From DATMXT01 sp035560415 (GTDB taxonomy: Bacteria; Bacillota; Clostridia; Oscillospirales; Feifaniaceae): 30,947 bases of DNA. The DNA lies in assembly GCA_035560415.1 (NCBI GenBank), contig DATMZG010000096.1, positions 1 to 30,947 on the forward strand. The letters run 5' to 3'. Below the pieces are notes generated by a model, which was not told the origin of the DNA, searched no databases, and saw only the letters and a program-made list of their open reading frames with translations. Shown here piece after piece: positions 21,906-29,051 of the stretch (the first letter of the stretch is position 1; each line of letters starts with the position of its first letter). Position numbers and translations under genes: made by a program.

Positions 21906-23351
21906 TCACATCCTTTTATAAAATTCGTATTTGTCATATTTCGCGGGGGCGGCAAGCTCGAGCGGGTCGTCGCCCGGCGCGGGCTTTGCGGCCTGCGGGC
22001 GGGGGGAAATCGGGTTTTTCATGCAGATGTACCGCAGCTCGTCATAGGCGTGGTCCTCCCCCTTCGTGTCGACGTCCTCGACGTCGGCGGCGTCGTAGAC
22101 GAGGGCCGGCAGCGTGCGGATCATGTGCGGGCAGGTCGAAAAGACGTAGAGCATGGGGACGCCGTCGCCGTCAAAGGAAAGTCTGTGGTGCACCTGCATT
22201 TTTCCGGCAAGCCGCGCGTTTGCGCCGGGCTCGAAGTAAACCCGCTCTTTTTCCATGAGCCGGGCTACACTCTCGCCCGCGCCGGAATCTCCGAAAATGG
22301 CGGGGTCGGCGACGCCGAAAATCTGGCGGCCGGCGAGATTTTCGTCCTCCGCCTCAATGGCCCGGATTTTGGCGGCGACCCGGGCCGGCTCCCAGCGCAG
22401 GCCGACGTCGGGCTCGCCCGCGCTGCCGTAGAGCTCGCGGATGCAGTGAAGCCGCCGGTCCTCATCCGCGGCGTACCAGTGGCAGGAGAAGGGCTTGCGG
22501 TAGCCCCAGTCAAACGAGCGCCATATGCGCCAGCTCGCGGGCACTTTGAAGGGGCTGATGACATGGGTGAACTTGCGCTCACCGTAGCGGGCGGGGTCAT
22601 TGCGCCACTCGGTGAAAACCTGTCCCGAAAACGTGTCCCAGTCGCCGTACAAGAGGGCTTTTTTCTCGGCCTCCGGCAGCGCCGCCAGCCGCGCCGCGTA
22701 GAGGGGGTCGTTTTTCAAGAGGGCTTTGTTGTCGAAAACGGTCGAGGGCACGAAGATGCGGGACTGGCGGCGGGTCTGCACCGCGCCGTCCTCGTCCGTG
22801 TAGCGCAGCTCCTCCCAGATGGGGGTCAGGGGCGGGGCGGGCGAGACAAACCGGGCCTTGACCCAGGCGTGGCCCACGCCGCCGGGGTTTGCCGAGGCCC
22901 GCATGTAGACCCTCGTGCCCGGGCCGTTGGGGCGGTTGCGGGAAAATAAGTAGCTGTACTCGTCCCAGGTGAAGTGGGTGGCCTCGTCAAAGGCGATGTA
23001 GTCGTAGGCCGCGCCCTGGTATTTCACGCGGTCACGGGGGTACTGCATGGCGCCGAAAATAATTTTTGCGCCGGACGGGAATGTCCATGTGCGGGCGGTC
23101 TCGCTGTAGCGGGCGGCGGGGCAGGCGGCTTTGTAATAGCATTTTGATTTGTCAATGAGCTCGGCCAGCTGCGGCCCCGTTTTGCGCAAAATGAGGCCCT
23201 TGTAATGCGGAATTGCGATTTGCCGCAGCGCCTCGACGACGAGGGCGTCACTCTTGCCGCCGCCCGCCGCGCCGCCGTAGAGGGCCTCGTACTCGGGGCG
23301 GGCCATGAAGGCGGCCTGCTTTGGCTGGGGCGTCCAGAGGGGGGCGGTCAC
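21906..23351 (-). CDS. terL: Terminase large subunit
   Basis: A 481-residue packaging ATPase-nuclease. The Walker A motif is GGAAGGGKS at residues 26-34, Walker B is IAFDE at 119-123, and the coupling motif is SANPGG at 153-158. The C-terminal half has nuclease-like acidic sites, among them GVADPAIFG and a late DHAYDELRYICM. It pumps DNA into the prohead with the small subunit and portal, both adjacent. The start codon is GTG and overlaps the small-subunit stop codon (GTGA). Length is in the usual range for phage large terminases. The gap to the portal start is four bases. Confidence 0.93.
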   Translation of the reverse strand: MTAPLWTPQPKQAAFMARPEYEALYGGAAGGGKSDALVVEALRQIAIPHYKGLILRKTGPQLAELIDKSKCYYKAACPAARYSETARTWTFPSGAKIIFGAMQYPRDRVKYQGAAYDYIAFDEATHFTWDEYSYLFSRNRPNGPGTRVYMRASANPGGVGHAWVKARFVSPAPPLTPIWEELRYTDEDGAVQTRRQSRIFVPSTVFDNKALLKNDPLYAARLAALPEAEKKALLYGDWDTFSGQVFTEWRNDPARYGERKFTHVISPFKVPASWRIWRSFDWGYRKPFSCHWYAADEDRRLHCIRELYGSAGEPDVGLRWEPARVAAKIRAIEAEDENLAGRQIFGVADPAIFGDSGAGESVARLMEKERVYFEPGANARLAGKMQVHHRLSFDGDGVPMLYVFSTCPHMIRTLPALVYDAADVEDVDTKGEDHAYDELRYICMKNPISPRPQAAKPAPGDDPLELAAPAKYDKYEFYKRM

Positions 23352-23575
23352 GGCTCGTCCTCCGGCAGCACGTCCGGCAGGATGACGACGCCGGATGTGT
23401 CGCTCGCTTTGGCTTTTTCGCCCGCCTCGTAGAGGTTTAAATGCTTTGCCAGCATGTCGAGGGCGCGCAGCCGGTCGGCGGGCTTCACTTCGGGGCCGCT
23501 GTCCTTTGATTCATCGGCAAAGGCGATGCGGGCGACCTCCCTCACGACGCGGGCGGCGTCAATTTCGTCCTGCAT
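23348..23575 (-). CDS. Short terminase small subunit-like protein
   Basis: A 75-residue protein whose sequence VVREVARIAFAD...VKPADRLRALDMLAKHLNLYE matches the C-terminal half of Terminase_2-type small subunits (…ELARIAF-D…K-DKLKALELLGKHLG-F). The N-terminal DNA-binding helix-turn-helix region of the family (normally making ~120-150 residues) is absent, and I found no matching frame upstream. The ATG has a GAAGGGGG ribosome binding site, so this appears to be a real start. It may be a reduced subunit that only bridges to the large subunit, with DNA recognition moved elsewhere. Confidence 0.75.
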   Translation of the reverse strand: MQDEIDAARVVREVARIAFADESKDSGPEVKPADRLRALDMLAKHLNLYEAGEKAKASDTSGVVILPDVLPEDEP

Positions 23576-23602
23576 TCGGGTTTCCCCCTTCGCTGTAAAA
23601 TG

Positions 23603-23932
23603 TCAATGCCGCACACGCTTTTCCACCCGCACGAGGTAGTTTTTGCCGTCCGGCGTGACGGAGGTCGTCACGGTGTAGTCGCGCTCGTTTTCAAAAACCC
23701 GAATCAGGGGCAGGACGATCTCCCACGCCCCCTCCCCCACCTGCGCCCCGTGGGAGAGGGCGATTTGGGCCAAAGTGCTGTCGACGACTTTGCCCCACTG
23801 GGCAAGGCCTTTTTCCGTGCGGCCCCGCTCGGCTTTCAGCTGCCGGATAACGGCTGCCTGGTCAGAGACCTTTTTTTGCCATCTCACGAGCTCGTTTTCC
23901 GGCTCTTTTTTTGCGCGCTTTTTCTCTGGCAT
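23603..23932 (-). CDS. Small phage protein of unknown function, helical N-terminus
   Basis: A 109-residue protein with a basic, helical first half (PEKKRAKKEPENELVRWQKKVSDQAAVIRQLKAERGR) and a second half with beta-strand patterns (ERDYTVTTSVTPDGKNYLVRVEKRVRH). It lies just before the small terminase and could take part in packaging, for instance by supplying the DNA binding that the short small subunit lacks, but this is only inference. SD GAGGAG is eight bases before the ATG. It overlaps the gene before it by 71 bases. Confidence 0.55.
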   Translation of the reverse strand: MPEKKRAKKEPENELVRWQKKVSDQAAVIRQLKAERGRTEKGLAQWGKVVDSTLAQIALSHGAQVGEGAWEIVLPLIRVFENERDYTVTTSVTPDGKNYLVRVEKRVRH

Positions 23933-24170
23933 GTGCGTCGCTCCTCTCGTAACTCTTTGTGATGCCCTGCGCGACCGTGCAGCCCTCCCAGCCCGGCACC
24001 GCGGCGCAGTAGGCGTAAATGTAGTCCCTGCGGTGGGGGAAGTCGCGAAACCGCATTTTCCCGCCCTCGCAAAAGACGCAAAGGGGCCCCTCGTAGAGGT
24101 AGTAGGGACAGCAGTAGTCGAGCGCCATGACTTTCACCTTCTCCGGGATGACTTCATTTTCAGTGTTCAC
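23862..24170 (-). CDS. Small Cys-rich phage protein of unknown function
   Basis: A 102-residue protein. Cysteines lie at YCCPYYLYEGPLCVFCEGG and again at AYCAAVPGWEGCTVAQG, a pattern that suggests a zinc-binding fold. The C-terminus is strongly basic (REKARKKRAGKRAREMAKKG). The GTG start overlaps the TGA of the replication protein (GTGA), so it is coupled to that gene, and its 3' end overlaps the next gene by 71 bases in another frame. Zinc-binding early or transition proteins of this size are common just before terminase genes. No family name is offered. Confidence 0.6.
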   Translation of the reverse strand: MNTENEVIPEKVKVMALDYCCPYYLYEGPLCVFCEGGKMRFRDFPHRRDYIYAYCAAVPGWEGCTVAQGITKSYERSDAHAREKARKKRAGKRAREMAKKGL

Positions 24171-24952
24171 GTCTCACCGCCCGTTTCCTTTGGCCCGTAG
24201 AGCTGCGCCTCGTTCCAGGCCATGAATTTTTCAAGGCTTGCAAGGTCGCCCTCTTTTCTCCCCCCCTGACTGACCCCGCGGGGCCTGCCGCCCCGGTCCT
24301 GCTCGCGGGCAAGCCAGCTGTTAATAAAGCGCGGCAGGCCGCCCCTGGTCTTTTGGCGGGTCGGGTTGGCCAAGAGCCAGCCCTTCATGGCGCGAAGGGC
24401 CGCCGCGACGTCGACTGCCGGGTAGAGGCTCCCCCACTCCTCAATTTGAGATGGGCTGACCCCGTACTCCCCGCCCCCGTTTACCGGCAGTGAAAAATGG
24501 GCTTCTTCGCTTTTTGCCGCCTTGGGCGCAAAGCGGGGCTTTGTGCAAAATACGGATTCGGATTCAGATTCGGATTCGGATTCGGATTCGGATTCAGGCG
24601 GTTTTTCACGGTCGCCCACCGTGGACGGCGGGGGCGGGAATTTGGAGCGCTTGGTCTGGATGCGCTGATGGGATTCCCAACTCGGGAAGTGCAGGTAGGG
24701 CTTTCCGTCCACTTCGTAGAGGCCAACGCAGCCTGCACCCGCCAAATCGAGCAACCCATTCTCGATATCCTTTAACGTCACTCTCTCCCTGAGCGGAAAC
24801 ACCGCGCCCTTGATGATGGCCGGGCGGGCGTCGCCTCTTCCGTAGTCGTCGACATATGTGATGAGGCCGACCCAGAGGCGAAACTGGAAGTCGGTGAGTG
24901 ATGCGATTTTCTGTGAGACATGAATGCTCTCTTTAATGATGCGGTTTGGCAT
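24167..24952 (-). CDS. Phage replisome-organizer / DnaD-like replication protein
   Basis: A 261-residue protein. Residues 1-115 (MPNRIIKESIHVSQKIASLTDFQFRLWVGLITYVDDYGR...DIENGLLDLAGAGCVGLYEVDGKPYLHFPSWESHQ) form the winged-helix N-terminal domain of phage replication initiators. Residues 130-150 are a Ser/Glu tandem repeat encoded by a hexanucleotide microsatellite. The C-terminal part (RFINSWLAREQD) contains the short helical motif seen at the end of DnaD-type proteins. Such proteins load helicase on phage origins. The start at 24952 is chosen because MPNRIIKES is the typical start of the family, though the SD is weak (GGGGAG, twelve bases away). Confidence 0.75.
   Translation of the reverse strand: MPNRIIKESIHVSQKIASLTDFQFRLWVGLITYVDDYGRGDARPAIIKGAVFPLRERVTLKDIENGLLDLAGAGCVGLYEVDGKPYLHFPSWESHQRIQTKRSKFPPPPSTVGDREKPPESESESESESESESVFCTKPRFAPKAAKSEEAHFSLPVNGGGEYGVSPSQIEEWGSLYPAVDVAAALRAMKGWLLANPTRQKTRGGLPRFINSWLAREQDRGGRPRGVSQGGRKEGDLASLEKFMAWNEAQLYGPKETGGET
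24554..24595. repeat. Hexanucleotide microsatellite (seven units)
   Basis: Seven copies of GGATTC (one reads AGATTC) in a row. On the minus strand they encode (Glu-Ser) repeats in the linker of the replication protein. Because the unit is six bases, changes in copy number would alter linker length without a frameshift. Confidence 0.9.
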
Positions 24953-24959
24953 GGCGGGG

Positions 24960-25262
24960 TCATCTCCCCGTATGGTCGCGCTCGCGCACAAAAATTCTGC
25001 GCTCGGTGCGGGCAGGCACCACGTGCTCGGGCTTGTCCACAATTTGCACCCCGACGACGTAGCGCCCGGTCTCGACTATCGCCCGCTCGCCGAGGCGGGT
25101 TTTGAGTTCATCGCTGATTTCGACAAAGCGGCCCACATAGGGGCGCAGCCGCTCCCGCTCGTCAATCAGGGCCTCCAGCGCCGCGCGGTCGTCCTCCTTG
25201 GGCAGGGCTTTGAGCAAAAGGCGGAAAATGGCTTCCAGCACGCCGGTCTCTTTTTCGTTCAT
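24960..25262 (-). CDS. Small phage early protein of unknown function
   Basis: A 100-residue charged protein. The first half is helical (ETGVLEAIFRLLLKALPKEDDRAALEALIDERERLRPYVGRFVEISDELKTRLGERAIV) and the second half is a short strand-rich part (TGRYVVGVQIVDKPEHVVPARTERRIFVRERD). No membrane segment or Cys motif is visible. The ATG follows CGGAGG eleven bases upstream, and the replication gene starts seven bases after its stop codon, so the two are co-transcribed. Confidence 0.65.
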   Translation of the reverse strand: MNEKETGVLEAIFRLLLKALPKEDDRAALEALIDERERLRPYVGRFVEISDELKTRLGERAIVETGRYVVGVQIVDKPEHVVPARTERRIFVRERDHTGR

Positions 25263-25286
25263 TTTTATGTACCTCCGATTTCACAG

Positions 25287-25499
25287 TTATAGATTTTCAT
25301 CGAAAAACTCGTACGCGTCGGCTTTTTTCACGCAGGCGCCGCAGCCTAAAATCTGGTTTGACCCCCGCTCAATGTAGAGCGTGTCGGCCTCGCGCCCACA
25401 CCACGGGCAGCGCGGCGGGCGCGGCTCTTTGCCGTCCGGCGTCCCCGTGCGGCAGAGATTTGCGACGACCGGGTTGTCCGGCACTTCCCAAAACGGCAT
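25287..25499 (-). CDS. Small zinc-ribbon phage protein
   Basis: A 70-residue protein beginning MPFWEVPDNPVVANLC. Two CxxC pairs (CPWCGREADTLY... and CGACVKKADAYEFF) make a zinc ribbon like those of small phage and host Zn-finger proteins. The start at 25499 is used because AGAAGGTG precedes it; a TTG seven codons upstream is the only other option and lacks an SD. It is the first gene of the minus-strand phage block. Function unknown; nucleic-acid or protein binding is likely. Confidence 0.7.
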   Translation of the reverse strand: MPFWEVPDNPVVANLCRTGTPDGKEPRPPRCPWCGREADTLYIERGSNQILGCGACVKKADAYEFFDENL

Positions 25500-25587
25500 T
25501 TTTTCACCTTCTTTTTTCAAATTTCACCTGTTTTCAAAAACGGTATCCGAAGCTCATTTTTGGAGAAACTATATGCGAGGTGATTTT

Positions 25588-25734
25588 ATGCCACCGAAAA
25601 AGAGGCTCAACATCGTCGACAGCATCGACAAACCGATTCCCGAGCGGTTTTATCCGGTCATCGACACAGACCTCGGCCGCGACAACCTTGAAAACGATTT
25701 ACCGTATGCCGACTTACAGGATTTGAGAGCGTAG
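25588..25734 (+). CDS. Small hypothetical protein
   Basis: A 48-residue protein, MPPKKRLNIVDSIDKP...DLPYADLQDLRA, acidic at its end, preceded by GAGGTG at good spacing. It is divergent from the phage block and lies 30 bases before the csp promoter. I do not recognise it. The strong ribosome binding site argues that it is real. Confidence 0.55.
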   Translation: MPPKKRLNIVDSIDKPIPERFYPVIDTDLGRDNLENDLPYADLQDLRA

Positions 25735-25764
25735 ACAGCCTAAAATGTCACATTCAGTTTTTAC

Positions 25765-25793
25765 TTGACAAACAAATACCGATGGTGTATAGT
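25765..25793 (+). promoter_or_regulatory. Sigma-A-type promoter of csp
   Basis: TTGACA at 25765-25770, 17 bases, then TATAGT at 25788-25793. Start would be near 25800, giving a leader of about 120 bases before the csp ATG. Confidence 0.85.
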
Positions 25794-25823
25794 ATATGGG
25801 TGTTCTGAATGTACAAATTGATG

Positions 25824-25870
25824 GCCGCAGGCTGTAAATCAATGTCCATTTTTGATTTGCCGCAGGCGGC
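25824..25870 (+). promoter_or_regulatory. Hairpin in csp leader
   Basis: Two 18-base arms (25824-25841 and 25853-25870) pair at about 14 positions around an 11-base loop. Long folded leaders that respond to temperature are usual for cold-shock mRNAs, so this may be a cold-responsive structure. Confidence 0.5.
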
Positions 25871-25920
25871 TTTGTTTTTGACAAAGACAAGGAACAACAA
25901 AAATTTTGGAGGTACTTTTC

Positions 25921-26133
25921 ATGAAAAACGGCACAGTCAAGTGGTTTAACGAGAGCAAAGGGTTCGGCTTCATCTCCGACGACGACGGCGGCGAGGACGT
26001 GTTTGTCCATTTCTCCGCCATCCAGTCGAGCGGATTCAAGACGCTGGCCGAGGGCCAGAAAGTGTCTTACGACACTGAGCCCGACCCCAAGGACTCCCGC
26101 AAGCTGCGCGCCGTCAACGTCCACATGGCCTGA
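25921..26133 (+). CDS. csp: Cold-shock protein (CspA/CspB family)
   Basis: A 70-residue single cold-shock domain. The start MKNGTVKWFNESKGFGFI contains the first RNA-binding motif (KGFGFI), and DVFVHFSAI contains the second. It binds single-stranded RNA and DNA and acts as an RNA chaperone. The ATG at 25921 follows TTTTGGAGGTACTTTTC; the frame extends upstream but without a better site. It has its own promoter, a leader of about 120 bases and its own terminator, so it is monocistronic. Confidence 0.95.
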   Translation: MKNGTVKWFNESKGFGFISDDDGGEDVFVHFSAIQSSGFKTLAEGQKVSYDTEPDPKDSRKLRAVNVHMA

Positions 26134-26143
26134 CATTGACCGG

Positions 26144-26176
26144 AAAAATCCGCTCCTGTATGGGGCGGATTTTTTT
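26144..26176 (+). terminator. Rho-independent terminator of csp
   Basis: AAAAATCCGC pairs with GCGGATTTTT around an 11-base loop, followed by more T bases. Confidence 0.9.
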
Positions 26177-26303
26177 ATGCCCGTTCCCCCATCAGGCGGC
26201 CAGTTTATTTCGAATACAACTTTATAGCCGTATCCTTATAAAACCGAGTACAAATTGCGACAAAGTTCGGTAAAATCTACCATTTTTCATCCCAATAAAT
26301 CCC

Positions 26304-26332
26304 TTGACTTTTACGGCATGAGGTAATATAAT
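26304..26332 (+). promoter_or_regulatory. Sigma-A-type promoter of XRE regulator gene
   Basis: TTGACT at 26304-26309, 17 bases, then a perfect TATAAT at 26327-26332. The start codon of the regulator lies 136 bases downstream, leaving a long leader. Confidence 0.85.
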
Positions 26333-26349
26333 CAAAAAAAGCGGCAGGA

Positions 26350-26363
26350 GAATTACGTAATTC
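26350..26363. promoter_or_regulatory. Palindrome, possible XRE operator
   Basis: GAATTACGTAATTC is a perfect 14-bp palindrome just after the predicted transcription start. A related TTCCGTAAATTCG occurs near 26425. Such sites next to an XRE gene are often bound by its product, but this is inference. Confidence 0.4.
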
Positions 26364-26467
26364 CGTCTTTCTTGTCCCCCATCATAATACTGTTTGGCGT
26401 AATAATCAAGCCCTAATTTACTTTATTCCGTAAATTCGTCTAAGTGCATAAAAACGAGGTGTGTAAA

Positions 26468-26902
26468 TTGAACGATTTGTACCAAAAAATCGAACAGCTC
26501 TGCCAGCTGAAAAACATCAACATCACGGCGATGTGCCGAGAGGCCGGCGTCTCCCGCGGGAACATCACCGACCTCAAAAAAGGCCGCTCCAAAACCCTCT
26601 CGGCCATGTCGCTTTCGAAAATCGCAAATTACTTCGGGGTCTCCATCGACTATCTCTTAGGGTGCGAGCCGGCCCCCTCCATCCTCGAATTTGCGGCCGA
26701 GGGCACAGGTCTTCACGCCGCGGCGGGGCTTTTGCTCCGGGAGCGGGAGCGGCGGGCCGGCATCGTGCGAAAAAAGCCCGCCCCCGAAAAAAAGGGCGGA
26801 CTTGAGGAATTCGAAGCCATTTTCACCGCCCTCACGCCCGAAAATCAGGCGAAACTGCTGGAGCTCGCCCGCCTGTTTTTGACGGCGCAAAAGAGCAAGT
26901 AG
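26468..26902 (+). CDS. XRE-family transcriptional regulator
   Basis: A 144-residue protein. Residues 1-65 are a helix-turn-helix of the Cro/C1 type (IEQLCQLKNINITAMCREAGVSRGNITDLKKGRS...LSKIANYFGVSIDYLLG). The rest is a helical tail with a charged linker, ending FEAIFTALTPENQAKLLELARLFLTAQ, which may be for dimers. A TTG start at 26468 is chosen because GAGGTG lies six bases upstream; the GTG at 26444 has no SD. It could be a host regulator or the repressor of the neighbouring prophage. It points away from the phage block. Confidence 0.85.
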   Translation: MNDLYQKIEQLCQLKNINITAMCREAGVSRGNITDLKKGRSKTLSAMSLSKIANYFGVSIDYLLGCEPAPSILEFAAEGTGLHAAAGLLLRERERRAGIVRKKPAPEKKGGLEEFEAIFTALTPENQAKLLELARLFLTAQKSK

Positions 26903-26913
26903 TTTATTGGGAC

Positions 26914-26938
26914 AAAAAAACGCGGGGACACCCCCGCG
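26914..26938 (-). terminator. Terminator-like hairpin acting on the minus strand
   Basis: CGCGGGG pairs with CCCCGCG. The A-run at 26914-26920 becomes a U-run only on the minus strand, so it would stop antisense transcription into the XRE gene. For the plus strand no T-run follows. Confidence 0.6.
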
Positions 26939-26977
26939 GCCACATATACACATACAGATGAAGGGAACAACATTTTC

Positions 26978-27349
26978 ATGAACTTTCTTGCGGTCGGCGC
27001 GGGTGGATTTCTCGGGGCCTGCCTGCGCTATTTTCTCTCAAAACGCCTCTCCTTTGCGGACTTCCCGTACGGGACGCTCCTGTCGAACCTGCTGGCCGCC
27101 CTCGCAATCGGCCTCATCATCGGCTTTGAGCGCCGCTCGGGCGCCTTGGACCCGAACACCAAGCTCTTTTTGACCACCGGCCTCTTAGGCGGGCTTTCGA
27201 CTTTCTCGACGTTCAGCCTCGAGACCGTGAGCTATTTCGAGTCGGGGAAATACCTGCTCGCCGGCGCAAACGTCATTTTAAATGTCGGGCTGTGCCTGCT
27301 CTTTGTGTTCGCGGGGCTTGCCGCGGCAAAGCTCATACTGCCAAACTGA
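26978..27349 (+). CDS. crcB: Fluoride channel CrcB/Fluc
   Basis: A 123-residue integral membrane protein with four hydrophobic helices (about 2-12, 30-49, 62-85, 95-118). Hallmark motifs are GGFLGACLRYFLS at the N-terminus, YGTLLSNLLA, and TTGLLGGLSTFSTFSLET, which holds the family's Phe/Thr/Ser pore residues. Members work as dimers that export fluoride. The ATG follows AAGGGAACAACATTTTC, a weak SD. No fluoride-riboswitch core could be found in the 75 bases upstream, so regulation is unclear. Some genomes carry two crcB genes in tandem; only one is present here. Confidence 0.93.
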   Translation: MNFLAVGAGGFLGACLRYFLSKRLSFADFPYGTLLSNLLAALAIGLIIGFERRSGALDPNTKLFLTTGLLGGLSTFSTFSLETVSYFESGKYLLAGANVILNVGLCLLFVFAGLAAAKLILPN

Positions 27350-27361
27350 AAAACAAACGAC

Positions 27362-27392
27362 AAAAACCGCAGGGACACCCCTGCGGTTTTTT
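27362..27392. terminator. Bidirectional rho-independent terminator
   Basis: AAAAACCGCAGGG pairs with CCCTGCGGTTTTT around ACAC. It can serve both crcB (+) and the converging carboxypeptidase gene (-). Confidence 0.93.
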
Positions 27393-27400
27393 GATTTGCT

Positions 27401-28921
27401 TTATTCCAGCGCCGCGTACAGCTTTTGCGTGTCCTCCCAGCGGCCCTCCTCGGTGCTGCCCATGACGACGGCGATGTACCGCTTTCCGTCGATTTCGGCA
27501 CACGACACAAGGCAGCAGCCGGCAGCCTTGCTCGTGCCGGTCTTGAGCCCCGTCACCCTCTCATCGTACCAGGGCCCGGCCGGGTCTAAAAGCGCGTTTG
27601 TGCTCTCGTAACGGACCTGCCGCCCGCCCGCAAAGACCTGCGTCACCTCGCCCATGGCCGCAATTTCACGAAGTTCCTCCTGCGCCAAAAAAGCCTTTGC
27701 GATTTGGGCGAGGTCGGCCGCCGTCGTGTACTGCCCCGCGGCGTCGTAGCCGTCGGGCGTGACAAAGTGCGACGAAGCCGCGCCGACTTCGCCCGCCTTG
27801 TCGTTCATTGCGGCCATAAAGGCGGCAAGGGCGTCGGCGGCGGGGGCCCTGCCGTCGGCAAGCAGCTTCCGGCCGGCAAAGACGGCAAGGGCATAGGCCG
27901 CGTCGTTGCCGGATGGAATCAGCATGGCCTCGAGGAGCTGGCGCACCGTCAGCTTGTCGCCCGGCGACAGCCACGCCCGCGAGGCGTCCGGCGCAATGAG
28001 GCCGACTTCGCGGCCGACCGTGACCGCGTCGTCCGGATCATCATCACGACAGCAGTCGAGGGCGGTCAGGGCGGTCAGCATTTTCACGGTCGAGGCCGGG
28101 GCGATTTGCGCGTCCGAATCCTTTTCAAAGAGTACCTCTCCATCGTCCCCGTTCCCATCCCCGTCCCCGTCTATCTCAATCAAACAGACGTTTTTGGCCT
28201 CGAGCCGGAGGGCGGCGAGGGCCTCGGCGGCCGCGATGCGGGCGCGCTCGTCCGCCGCCTGCGCCTGCGGCGGCAGGAGCCCGGGCGGAACGGTCTCCTG
28301 CGGCCCCGCCTGCGGCGTCGGCATAAAAGTCAGCCCCGCCGCAAAGACGGCGGCGAGCGTCAGCCCCGCAAGGGCGCCAAATCCGTCCCATCCACTCCTG
28401 CCCGCAAGTCCGGGGGCGCGCACTTTGCGCAGCGCGGCGCGGCCTATGAGAAAGCCCACGGCAGTCCCGACCGTGTTCAAAATGATGTCGTCAATGTCGA
28501 ACGCCCGCGCGCAAAAAAGCTGCAGCGTCTCAATTGCCGCCGACAGGGCCGCCCCTGTCAGCACCGCCACAGGGGCCTTGCGAAAGCGCTGCCACAAAAA
28601 GAGGGGCAGCGCACCCACCGGCACAAAGAGCAGCAGATTGACCCAGAGGTTGACAAGGCTGCCCTCGAGGTCCCGCAGCACCGCGAAGGGCCGGAGGTTG
28701 ACGGCCTGTCCGACATTGGTCAGCGAATAGCCGTAGACCGGCGAGACAGTCCCGGCGAAAATGACGGTGAGGGAGAGCCCCAGCGCGACCGCCACGCCCC
28801 AGTGCAGGGGCGTGACGCGCTCTTTGCGGCGGCGCGCCGCGAGACTCTGCGCCGCCATAAAAATGAGGCAGGCCGCAAGGCCGTAGGGAATATACCGCAG
28901 CGGCTCTATGAATAACAGCAT
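27401..28921 (-). CDS. Fusion of VanZ-like membrane domain and D-alanyl-D-alanine carboxypeptidase
   Basis: This 506-residue protein has two parts. Residues 1-165 are a VanZ-like domain with membrane helices and the family motifs NLRPFAVL, NLWVNLLLFVPVGALPL, AIETLQLF and FDIDDIILNTVGTAVGF. Residues 185-205 are another helix. Residues 230-506 are a peptidase S11 domain with the catalytic motifs SxxK (Ser277-Lys280, ASTVKM), SGN (337-339) and KTG (in GLKTGTS, about 465-470). S11 enzymes remove the terminal D-Ala from peptidoglycan stem peptides; VanZ domains are linked to teicoplanin or membrane-targeting antibiotic tolerance. The ATG at 28921 follows GGGAGGTTG. It lies downstream of the VanRS-like pair on the same strand, which probably controls it. 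Confidence 0.88.
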   Translation of the reverse strand: MLLFIEPLRYIPYGLAACLIFMAAQSLAARRRKERVTPLHWGVAVALGLSLTVIFAGTVSPVYGYSLTNVGQAVNLRPFAVLRDLEGSLVNLWVNLLLFVPVGALPLFLWQRFRKAPVAVLTGAALSAAIETLQLFCARAFDIDDIILNTVGTAVGFLIGRAALRKVRAPGLAGRSGWDGFGALAGLTLAAVFAAGLTFMPTPQAGPQETVPPGLLPPQAQAADERARIAAAEALAALRLEAKNVCLIEIDGDGDGNGDDGEVLFEKDSDAQIAPASTVKMLTALTALDCCRDDDPDDAVTVGREVGLIAPDASRAWLSPGDKLTVRQLLEAMLIPSGNDAAYALAVFAGRKLLADGRAPAADALAAFMAAMNDKAGEVGAASSHFVTPDGYDAAGQYTTAADLAQIAKAFLAQEELREIAAMGEVTQVFAGGRQVRYESTNALLDPAGPWYDERVTGLKTGTSKAAGCCLVSCAEIDGKRYIAVVMGSTEEGRWEDTQKLYAALE

Positions 28922-28950
28922 AAAACAACCTCCCGAAACATGTCCCAAAT

Positions 28951-28981
28951 CCCCTTTGGCGACACCATTTTACCAAAGGGG
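28951..28981 (-). promoter_or_regulatory. Inverted repeat in leader of VanZ-carboxypeptidase gene
   Basis: CCCCTTTGG and CCAAAGGGG form a perfect 9-bp stem with a 13-base loop about 30 bases before the start codon. No U-run follows on the minus strand, so it may be an operator, an attenuation arm or an mRNA-stabilising hairpin in the kinase-carboxypeptidase gap (28922-29051). Confidence 0.5.
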
Positions 28982-29051
28982 GGCGGGGCAGGTTTTAAGG
29001 CGAGGTTGTCAAAAAGTTGAGAACTCATTAAGATTTTGGGTTCATTCGGGG

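Noticed and set aside
26903..26977. Fluoride riboswitch before crcB
   Set aside because: The short upstream gap contains only a minus-strand terminator-like hairpin and a weak SD; the conserved riboswitch core was not found.
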